From Parabacteroides distasonis ATCC 8503 (GTDB lineage Bacteria > Bacteroidota > Bacteroidia > Bacteroidales > Tannerellaceae), in NCBI RefSeq assembly GCF_000012845.1, contig NC_009615.1, positions 891,501 to 955,500 on the forward strand: DNA of 64,000 nucleotides. Direction: 5' to 3'. The position numbers and the translations under genes were made by a program. Shown here one piece after another: positions 57,327 through 64,000 of the stretch. A model generated the notes under the pieces. It did no database searches. It saw only the letters and a program-made list of their open reading frames with translations, and was not told the origin of the DNA. Each line of letters starts with the position of its first letter. Position 1 is the stretch's first letter.

Positions 57327-58384
57327 CTATCTTTGCCTTCATGAAGAAAATGAATATAAAGAATAAATATGTGTTCTCGTTGGTCATCATATCGATCATG
57401 GTGGCCTTCTTGATCCATTTCCCGGAATTGGTGTCGTTGTTTGACGTTACCGGGCAGAACGCTCTTTTCCCGGATATGTCGGTATTGGATGTAGCGAATG
57501 AGGTCTTTTTCACCTTCGTGTCCCTCTTGCTGCTATTTGCGATGAACACGTATGTCTTTGGTTTCAATCGGCAGAAAGCGCGTATCTCTTGGCAGAAGGT
57601 CCTTCTCTCGTTCGTAATGACTTGGTGCGTGAATAATTTATTAGGAAAAGGTTTCGTGTTCTTGCACCATCAGTTTGATATTCCGGCGATCGACGCCTTG
57701 GTACATCATTATCTGCATCCGTTGAGGGATTTTATCATGTCGTGTGTCGTTACGGGGAGTTGCTATATGATTTACCTGATTCGTCAAAGCCAGCAAGTAC
57801 AGGTCGAGAACCAGCAATTGCGGGCGGAGAATCTATTGAACCAATATGAGGCGTTGAAGAGTCAGCTTAATCCTCATATGTTATTTAATTCCTTAAATAC
57901 GCTCCGTTCCTTGATCCGGGAGACTCCCGGGAAGGCACAAGAATATTTGCAGGAGTTATCCCGTGTCTTACGTTATACCTTGCAAGAGAATGAGTGCCGT
58001 AGTGTTACTTTACGGGAGGAGATGGATTTCGTGAACGCTTATATCTTCCTTTTGAAAATGCGCTATGAGGATAATCTAGTCTTCGATATAGACTTAGGGA
58101 AAGAGCACGAGTCTAAGCAACTGCCTCCTATGTCGGTGCAGCTTTTGATCGAGAACGCCGTGAAGCATAACGAGATCAGCAACCGTCATTCATTGACCAT
58201 ATCCGTTCGTTCTGGCCATGATTCCTTGACGGTTAGCAATCCTATCCAACCGAAATTGACACATAGCGGAGGCACCGGTATTGGCTTGGTGAACCTGAGT
58301 AAACGTTATAACCTCTTGTATAAGAAAGATATTTCCATAAAAGAAGATGCTAGTATATTCAGCGTAACAATCCCTTTGGTATGA
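57323..58384 (+). CDS. LytS/YehU-type sensor histidine kinase
   Basis: 353 residues. Four membrane helices (about 16-33, 61-81, 91-115 and 135-153) make a small membrane sensor domain, a coil follows, then the His_kinase domain with H185 in LKSQLNPHMLFNSLN and the N-box LLIENAVKHNEIS, G box GGTGIGLVNLSKRY. Kinases of this type phosphorylate LytTR regulators. The start overlaps the adaptor stop by 4 bases, and its own stop overlaps the regulator start by 4. This coupling makes it the dedicated sensor for the pump operon. The signal is unknown; a metal or envelope-stress cue is an inference. Confidence 0.9.
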   Translation: MTIFAFMKKMNIKNKYVFSLVIISIMVAFLIHFPELVSLFDVTGQNALFPDMSVLDVANEVFFTFVSLLLLFAMNTYVFGFNRQKARISWQKVLLSFVMTWCVNNLLGKGFVFLHHQFDIPAIDALVHHYLHPLRDFIMSCVVTGSCYMIYLIRQSQQVQVENQQLRAENLLNQYEALKSQLNPHMLFNSLNTLRSLIRETPGKAQEYLQELSRVLRYTLQENECRSVTLREEMDFVNAYIFLLKMRYEDNLVFDIDLGKEHESKQLPPMSVQLLIENAVKHNEISNRHSLTISVRSGHDSLTVSNPIQPKLTHSGGTGIGLVNLSKRYNLLYKKDISIKEDASIFSVTIPLV

Positions 58385-59145
58385 AAGCTTTGATAATAGA
58401 AGACGAGAAAGCGGCTGTCCGTAATTTGATGGCATTGCTGGGAGAGGTTGATCCGGATATCGAGGTGATCGATGTCCTAGATAGTATTACGGATAGTGTT
58501 GAATGGTTTCAATCGCATCCAATGCCGGAACTTATCTTTCTGGATATCCATTTGGCGGATGGTTCGGCCTTTGAGATCTTCGGTCATGTAGATATCTCTT
58601 GCCCGATCATTTTCACGACAGCCTATGATGAATATGCGCTGAAAGCGTTTAAAGTGAATAGCGTAGATTATCTGTTGAAACCGATCGACGCGGATGATAT
58701 ACGGAAAGCTTTGGATAAGTTGTCACGGTTACAATCGACGGCTGTGGAGAAAGAAGCGATCGATTATTCCGCTGTCATGCAAGCCTTGAAGCGGGTGGAA
58801 GGATATAAAACGCATTTCTTGATCCCTGTGAAAGGGGATAAGCTGCTACCTGTTTCCGTGGATATGATCTTATTTTTCTATATAGCGGACGGAAATGTAA
58901 AGGCGGTGATGACGGACGGGAAGGAATACCTTTTCACGCAAACCTTGGATGAGTTAGCCGATAGCCTTGATCCTGCCTTGTTCTTCCGGATCAATCGTCA
59001 GTACTTGATATCCAGAAAGGCGGTGCAAGATATCGATCTCTGGTTTAACGGACGCCTTGCGGTCAATTTGATCGTACCGACCTTGGAGCGTATATTGGTT
59101 AGCAAGGCGAGAGTGCCGGATTTCAAGACGTGGTTTACGTCATGA
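58381..59145 (+). CDS. LytTR-family response regulator
   Basis: 254 residues. Receiver domain with E7-D8, phosphoacceptor D55 in LIFLDIHLADGSAFE and K101-type lysine in VDYLLKPID; then a LytTR DNA-binding domain (about 145-250, with FFRINRQYLISRKAVQDI and WFNGRLAVNL). Overlaps the kinase gene by 4 bases. Its expected target is the operon promoter or a nearby one; LytTR proteins bind paired repeats, which I did not find convincingly. It overlaps the convergent TPR kinase gene by 6 bases at the stop codons. Confidence 0.9.
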   Translation: MKALIIEDEKAAVRNLMALLGEVDPDIEVIDVLDSITDSVEWFQSHPMPELIFLDIHLADGSAFEIFGHVDISCPIIFTTAYDEYALKAFKVNSVDYLLKPIDADDIRKALDKLSRLQSTAVEKEAIDYSAVMQALKRVEGYKTHFLIPVKGDKLLPVSVDMILFFYIADGNVKAVMTDGKEYLFTQTLDELADSLDPALFFRINRQYLISRKAVQDIDLWFNGRLAVNLIVPTLERILVSKARVPDFKTWFTS

Positions 59146-61209
59146 TGGATTATCAAGAGGGTTGTAGGGATGGAGTACGATGAACCGGGCTCCATGCTTA
59201 TACGTCGGGTCTAATTGAATGGAGCCACCTAAATGCTCGATAATTGTTTGGCTGATGGATAACCCTAAGCCTGTACCCTGCGCGTATTCATCTACCTTTT
59301 CGAAACGCTCGAATATGACTTTCTGCTTATCCTCCGGTATTCCACATCCGGTATCGGTTACGGTGATACGTACATGCTGCTTGTCCTCATCTATTTGATA
59401 AGATAGGTTGATCTCTCCTTCTTTCGTGAACTTGCAGGCATTGGTCAATAAGTTTATCAATAATTGTTGGAGACGTATCGAATCTGTCTGGATATGTAAG
59501 GGGTCTTCAGAAGGTGTATAGGTCAATTGAACACCCGGAAAGACCCGGTGCTCTACACTTGCCAAAGCGTTCCGGCAACAATCCGATAAGCTTGTCTTCT
59601 CTATAATGAACTTCATATTCCCGGATTCTAGGCGAGAAAGGTCAAGAATGTCATTTATCAGATTAAGTAATAAATAAGAGTTATTGTTGATAATGGAGAA
59701 AAACTCTTTCTTTTCGCCAGCGGAAATAGATTCATCGGATATTAATTCCGAAAAGCCGACAATCGCGTTAAGCGGCGTACGGATCTCATGGCTGATATTG
59801 GCGATAAACGTGCTTTTCATCTGGTTGGCGTGTTCCGCTATCTCTTTGGCTGTACGAAGTTGACGCTCGGACTCTACTAAGGCTTCCTTGTCTTTCATAA
59901 GTTCTCGTTGGTAGCGGCGTGCGGAGCGATAGGACTTGTATACGATGTATAGCATCACTAAAAGCACGATCGATACTACGAGTAGAATAATCATTAACAA
60001 CCTTTGGGTATGCAGTTGTTGTTCACGTAGCTGTAGTTCATATGCCTGCATCTCTTGATTGTTTAGATCATGTAATGTCCGGAGCTGATTGATCTGCCGG
60101 TTGAAGGCCTCGTCATGTAACATCTTGGTATGTTCTACAACTTCTCTACTAAATGCGAGCGCTTCTTTATAACGTCCCAATGCTTCGAGTATCTCGACTT
60201 TCAGCTCCGAGGTTCGTATATCTTCTTCTGTTAATTTATTTTTATCTATGATATTCAGCGCCCTTTCATACATACCTATTAAATAGTAATACTTGGCGAA
60301 AACGAAGTTGTAGCAGAATTCCGTATAATCATCTCCGGTTTTCTCTACGATCGGTGTCGCTTTCAACAAGGCGTCCAATGTCTCCTTGGGCTTGTCTTGA
60401 AGGACATACATATCCGCATAAAAAACATACATTAACGCACGGCAACGATCCACGGGGAAAGCGGTTCCTTGCTCTTCATTCTCTCTTTCTCTATCTTGGA
60501 TCATTTCATCGTAACGAGTTAATAATTCCTTGGCTTCGGTGAAATGGTCGGTTCGAAGATAAGATTCGATGAGGTTTCCCATGTATTGCATCTCGAATTT
60601 CGGATTGTCACCTCGTTTCTGTAATAAATCGAGACCTTCCCGATAAGCTACTATCGCATCACTATCCCGATGTATCTCTTGATAGATTAAACCTAGGTTC
60701 TCATTGCAACAAATCAATCCATATTCACTTTTTGTATCACGGGCATAGTTGTATAGGCTGATCGCCCCGTTCATTGCTAACTCATAATTGCCGTCCCATA
60801 GATCCATTTGGCAAATGAATCCTCGTGCATCGAATAATGCGTCTGGAACCTCATTCTTGGCCGCGGCCAATGAATCTATCTTATGCGACCAGTAAATCAG
60901 GCTATCCCTGTTTTGTATATTGTAATAATGGCGGGATAAGTTGGCCCATGCGTAATATAAAGAAGCATGACCTTTCAAAGTGGAGCTTGCCACATCCGCC
61001 ATTTTGTTTAGGTAAACAATCTCCTTGGGCGTTTGCCTGTACATTGTCGCTAAATCTTTATATAACTCGATCTGTTCATCTACGGTTGGCGAGGACTTTA
61101 ATAGGGATAAAAGACTATCTTCCCTTTGTTGGGTAGTATAGGTGTTTTCCGCTAAAGAAAACATTGGGATCATTAAATAGATAAATAATACTAAATAGGT
61201 ATTTCTCAT
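59140..61209 (-). CDS. TPR-containing sensor histidine kinase
   Basis: 689 residues. Signal peptide (about 1-20), then an extracytoplasmic region with about six TPR-like repeats (about 35-370), a helical stalk, one membrane helix (about 403-424), a coiled region and a kinase core. The core has HisKA H474 in NISHEIRTPLNAIVG, N-box LINLLTNACKF, G1 DTGCGIPEDK and G2 GTGLGLS. All catalytic residues are present. There is no receiver domain and no regulator gene next to it; the regulator on the other strand is LytTR, an unusual partner for a HisKA kinase. TPR kinases of this kind are common in Bacteroides. Promoter at 61231-61259. Confidence 0.9.
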   Translation of the reverse strand: MRNTYLVLFIYLMIPMFSLAENTYTTQQREDSLLSLLKSSPTVDEQIELYKDLATMYRQTPKEIVYLNKMADVASSTLKGHASLYYAWANLSRHYYNIQNRDSLIYWSHKIDSLAAAKNEVPDALFDARGFICQMDLWDGNYELAMNGAISLYNYARDTKSEYGLICCNENLGLIYQEIHRDSDAIVAYREGLDLLQKRGDNPKFEMQYMGNLIESYLRTDHFTEAKELLTRYDEMIQDRERENEEQGTAFPVDRCRALMYVFYADMYVLQDKPKETLDALLKATPIVEKTGDDYTEFCYNFVFAKYYYLIGMYERALNIIDKNKLTEEDIRTSELKVEILEALGRYKEALAFSREVVEHTKMLHDEAFNRQINQLRTLHDLNNQEMQAYELQLREQQLHTQRLLMIILLVVSIVLLVMLYIVYKSYRSARRYQRELMKDKEALVESERQLRTAKEIAEHANQMKSTFIANISHEIRTPLNAIVGFSELISDESISAGEKKEFFSIINNNSYLLLNLINDILDLSRLESGNMKFIIEKTSLSDCCRNALASVEHRVFPGVQLTYTPSEDPLHIQTDSIRLQQLLINLLTNACKFTKEGEINLSYQIDEDKQHVRITVTDTGCGIPEDKQKVIFERFEKVDEYAQGTGLGLSISQTIIEHLGGSIQLDPTYKHGARFIVLHPYNPLDNPS

Positions 61210-61230
61210 GATATTGTATGATGTTCAATA

Positions 61231-61259
61231 CAAAAATACATTTTAATATTAAATATCAA
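61231..61259 (-). promoter_or_regulatory. Promoter of the TPR kinase gene
   Basis: On the minus strand, -33 TTG (61257-61259), 18-base spacer, -7 TATTTTTG (61231-61238), 22 bases before the start at 61209. Full -7 consensus, slightly short spacer. Confidence 0.55.
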
Positions 61260-61289
61260 GCGTATGTTATGGAATTTTCGAGGTCTGCC

Positions 61290-63059
61290 TTATAGTTTCT
61301 TTTTCAAAGTGAAGAAAAAAGTAACCCCTTTTCCCGGACTGCTCTTCGCCGATATTTGTCCTTTATGAAAATTAACCCCGTTTTTAACGATAGATAATCC
61401 TAATCCGGTTCCTCCGATCTTACGACTGCGTCCCTTGTCTACCCGGTAGAAGCGCTCGAATATGCGATTGATATGTTCTTCCGGGATACCCACTCCATTA
61501 TCGGAGAAGCTAAAGTAATAATATTTAGGATCTTCTTTATAGCAGTTGACGGTAATCTTTATGTTTTCTCCCGCATAAGCGATCGCGTTGTCATATAGAT
61601 TCCGGAATATGGAATAGAGTAGGGAGTTATTCCCGAACACGGTCGGATCTCCCGGGAGGATAATTTCCGACGTGATGTGTTTTTCTTCCATATCTTGGGA
61701 GCATTCTTTTTGTATCTCGGCGATAAGCTTCGTGATATTTACTTCCGTGAGGTCGAACATCTCGGATGCCTCGTCAAGTCTGTTTAATACGGAAATATCT
61801 CGTAATAATCCTGTAAGGCGGGTACTTTGGGAATAACAACGTTCCAAGAAAAATTGACGTTTGTCCGGACTCAAATCTGGGTTGGATAGGATTGTTTCCA
61901 AATACCCTTGAATGCTGCTGACCGGTGTTTTCAGCTCGTGAGAGACGTTCTGCGTAAGCTGTCGTTTCATCCGGCTTTCTTCTTCTTGACGGGATATATC
62001 ATTAATAGAGATCTCATAACTATTATCGAGGAATAAAATACATTCGATCAAGAATATTTTACCGTTCTTGTCAATAGTCACGGACTCTCTTAATACTTTC
62101 TTTTTCCGATTCAGATTCCGGATATTCTTATTCAAGAAGGTACGGATTGGTTCTAATTCGGCTATATCAGTAACGTCTTCCACTTGGTGGATCTGGGTGT
62201 CGGATATGACATTTATGAATTGAATGAATAGGATGTTAGAAAGAATCTCCCGCCCTTCACTCGTAAACATAGCGAATCCTTCCTTGGAATATTGGAAATG
62301 TTTGATAAGCTTTTCCCGTTCCATGGATAACTCGTTTTTCGCTTTCTGCTGCCGATGGTATAAGGTTACGATATTCTGTGAGATATCACCTAGTTCATCA
62401 TTCGGGAAAACATAATCGACCGCAGGCATTCGATCTTTCTCTACGTTTAAGGCGAAATCCCTTAGTTTGGATATCGTTTTACCTATGCTGAAAGTAAAAC
62501 GGGAAAGGACAAAGAAGAAAATCAAGGTCATCAATGCCATGAAATAAATGAAGTCCTTGTTTACCGTCAATATCCCTCTTACATATGGATCATAGGGCAG
62601 GGCTGAGCGGTAAATATAACCTCCTATATTCGATGCCGAATAGAAATACCTTTTTCCCGTAGATTCCGAGGAACGGATAGCGAACCCTTCATTATATAAT
62701 CGGGCTTTGCGTACCTCGCTTCGATCGTTATGATTATTGAACTCATCCGTCCCGCTATTATCAAATAATACGTCGCCGGACGGATCTATAATGGTTACCC
62801 GCAAATCCTTTTGAGGGATGTCGTCCATGAAACTTATTACGGTCTTGTTGATGTCCGTACTTTGTTGGCATTTGCGGAATAATTGGTAATTATAGTTACT
62901 CAACACATTGTTCAACTTTTCTTGCGCGAACTCCCTTTCCCGCTGATATTGGAATAGCAGGAAACAGACCGTAAAGCCCAAGAACATAAAAAAGACCGAC
63001 CAGAAAAGCCGTTGGCTAAACGGTATCCGGTGTCTTTTCTCACCATCTATCTTTACCAT
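61290..63059 (-). CDS. PhoR-like sensor histidine kinase
   Basis: 589 residues. Helices at about 17-35 and 168-188 enclose a periplasmic sensor domain; a HAMP-like region, a PAS-like region (about 245-355) and the kinase core follow. H374 is in NVSHELKTPVSSIQG; N-box NLYDNAIAYA, G1 DNGVGIPEEH and G2 GGTGLGLSIVKN. It autophosphorylates and passes phosphate to the PhoB-like regulator encoded 15 bases upstream on the same strand. It resembles PhoR in layout, so phosphate limitation is a possible signal, but no pst genes are in the window. Confidence 0.92.
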   Translation of the reverse strand: MVKIDGEKRHRIPFSQRLFWSVFFMFLGFTVCFLLFQYQREREFAQEKLNNVLSNYNYQLFRKCQQSTDINKTVISFMDDIPQKDLRVTIIDPSGDVLFDNSGTDEFNNHNDRSEVRKARLYNEGFAIRSSESTGKRYFYSASNIGGYIYRSALPYDPYVRGILTVNKDFIYFMALMTLIFFFVLSRFTFSIGKTISKLRDFALNVEKDRMPAVDYVFPNDELGDISQNIVTLYHRQQKAKNELSMEREKLIKHFQYSKEGFAMFTSEGREILSNILFIQFINVISDTQIHQVEDVTDIAELEPIRTFLNKNIRNLNRKKKVLRESVTIDKNGKIFLIECILFLDNSYEISINDISRQEEESRMKRQLTQNVSHELKTPVSSIQGYLETILSNPDLSPDKRQFFLERCYSQSTRLTGLLRDISVLNRLDEASEMFDLTEVNITKLIAEIQKECSQDMEEKHITSEIILPGDPTVFGNNSLLYSIFRNLYDNAIAYAGENIKITVNCYKEDPKYYYFSFSDNGVGIPEEHINRIFERFYRVDKGRSRKIGGTGLGLSIVKNGVNFHKGQISAKSSPGKGVTFFFTLKKKL

Positions 63060-63074
63060 GATTCAGCGACAATA

Positions 63075-63761
63075 TTAGCATTCAAAACAATAACCGAAAC
63101 CTAAGCGAGTTACGATGTTCTTTCCATAAGGACCTATTTTCTTACGTAACCGGGTGATGTTGACATCGATGGTACGGTCTAGAACATATACCTCGTCTTT
63201 CCAGATGCGAGACAGTATTTCCTCTCTGGAGAAGACGTTCCCTTTATTTTCCAATAGAAGTTTTAGTATCTCAAACTCTTTTTTGGTCAATGGAACTTCC
63301 ACCCCGTCTACCGTAGCCTTGATGCGTTTCGTATCAAGAGCTAATGTCTCATACTCGAGTTTCTCAATCTCTTTTTCTTTTGATTTCTCGGAAGTTCTTC
63401 TTAGTACGGCCTTAACACGCGCTATCACTTGGCGGATGGAGAAAGGCTTGGAGATATAGTCGTCCGCCCCGAGATTGAACCCTGTGAGCATATCGTTCTC
63501 CGTATCTTTGGCCGTGAGGAAGATGATAGGGGTATTGGCCGTCTTCTCATCTTGTCGCAGGATACGTGCCATCTTGAAACCGGAGATTTCTCCCATCATG
63601 ACATCCAACAATAATAAATTGTAAACGGTCAGATCCTTTTTCAATGCCTCTTCCGCACTATAGGCGGTATCTACTTCATAACCTTCTATTTCTAAGTTGA
63701 ATTTAAGGATCTCACACAAATCCTCTTCATCATCCACTACAAGAATACGAGTTGTTGCCAT
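63075..63761 (-). CDS. PhoB/OmpR-type response regulator
   Basis: 228 residues. Receiver domain with D10-D11 in VVDDEED, phosphoacceptor D53 in LLLDVMMGEISGF and the switch lysine in DDYISKPFS. The winged-helix DNA-binding domain (about 130-228) has LTKKEFEILKLLLENKGNVFS and RTIDVNITRLRKKIG. It forms a two-component system with the PhoR-like kinase 15 bases downstream in one operon. The TATATTTG -7 box is at 63806-63813. Target genes are not visible here. Confidence 0.94.
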   Translation of the reverse strand: MATTRILVVDDEEDLCEILKFNLEIEGYEVDTAYSAEEALKKDLTVYNLLLLDVMMGEISGFKMARILRQDEKTANTPIIFLTAKDTENDMLTGFNLGADDYISKPFSIRQVIARVKAVLRRTSEKSKEKEIEKLEYETLALDTKRIKATVDGVEVPLTKKEFEILKLLLENKGNVFSREEILSRIWKDEVYVLDRTIDVNITRLRKKIGPYGKNIVTRLGFGYCFEC

Positions 63762-63805
63762 AAGCTGTTCTGTTTTTAAAAGAGTGCCTTACGGCTCTCC
63801 ATATA

Positions 63806-63813
63806 CAAATATA
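63806..63813 (-). promoter_or_regulatory. Putative -7 element of the PhoB/PhoR-like operon
   Basis: Minus strand TATATTTG, full TAnnTTTG match, 45 bases before the start at 63761. The remaining 187 bases to the right edge hold nothing I can assign. Confidence 0.5.
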
Positions 63814-64000
63814 ATTATTTTTGGCAAAGAACGGATATTCTTATTTCGGAGAAATGAAATATATGTTACATTGCTGTTAAGATCGCTCATATAACATTTC
63901 TGCCGCAGGATATGTGTTAGTATAATAGATCATTAGGGATGCTACTTCCTATAATAATTATAATCCGTGACAAAACCCTCGCAAAGCCAGTTGGCCAAGG

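Noticed and set aside
59161..59200. Third copy of the GAGACGGAG repeat
   Set aside because: Only a loose likeness (TGTAGGGATGGAGTACGA), no palindrome, and it lies within the kinase coding region.
63895..64000. Possible RNA gene or coding end at the right edge
   Set aside because: Short open frames occur on both strands with no recognisable motif; no cloverleaf could be drawn. Too little sequence to call.

Overview
The window reads as chromosomal DNA of a gut Bacteroidales bacterium, most likely Parabacteroides (P. distasonis-like). The evidence is moderate GC, A/T-rich translation starts without strong Shine-Dalgarno sequences, and -7 boxes of the Bacteroidetes type (TAnnTTTG). The gene content fits too: Nudix-type sugar regulator, CarboxypepD-reg outer-membrane barrels, PCMD and DUF6913 proteins, and many hybrid or PhoR-type sensor kinases. 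The species is inferred from gene content only. No rRNA, tRNA, CRISPR array or insertion sequence was seen.

Layout. 1-6.5 kb (minus strand): a response regulator cut by the edge, its kinase, a hybrid PAS kinase, an AraC regulator and a bile-salt-hydrolase-type amidase. 6.9-13 kb: an outer-membrane beta-barrel, MarC, PIN-PhoH and two lipoproteins. 13-18 kb (minus): LptF/LptG-type permease with Tgt, then a Tat-targeted DUF362 protein followed by a NapH-NapG-like iron-sulfur fusion. 18-22.4 kb: an unknown protein with a galM-like epimerase, and a Trk/Ktr potassium system. 22.7-28 kb: a xylose operon (Nudix regulator, xylB, xylA, sugar:H+ symporter). 28-30.4 kb: an orphan FtsX-type permease. 30.5-34.1 kb: a glycyl-radical hydroxyproline dehydratase and its activase behind a leader that can fold into a multibranched RNA. 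34.2-40.6 kb: an AraC regulator divergent from an MFP-RND-OMF efflux operon. 40.7-48.4 kb: a PAPS-making and sulfotransferase cluster (cysQ, SLC13 permease, cysC, cysD, cysN, sulfotransferase, PCMD protein). 48.4-51.9 kb: ligA, DUF6913, dapA and a terminator. 52-59.1 kb: a metal-type RND pump fused to its outer-membrane channel, an adaptor, and a LytS/LytTR two-component pair. 59.1-63.8 kb (minus): a TPR sensor kinase and a PhoR/PhoB-like pair.

How they work together. The sulfur cluster contains every step from sulfate uptake to PAPS, transfer of the sulfonate and removal of PAP, but no sulfate-reduction genes, so it looks dedicated to sulfating a metabolite. It matches the gene order I recall for the Bacteroides steroid-sulfation cluster. 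The xylose genes form a regulator-enzyme-transporter unit. The metal pump operon carries its own sensor and regulator in translationally coupled frames. The strongest novelty candidates are the structured leader of the hydroxyproline dehydratase gene, the pump-channel fusion with an internal signal peptide, and the NapH-NapG fusion with an internal Tat motif.
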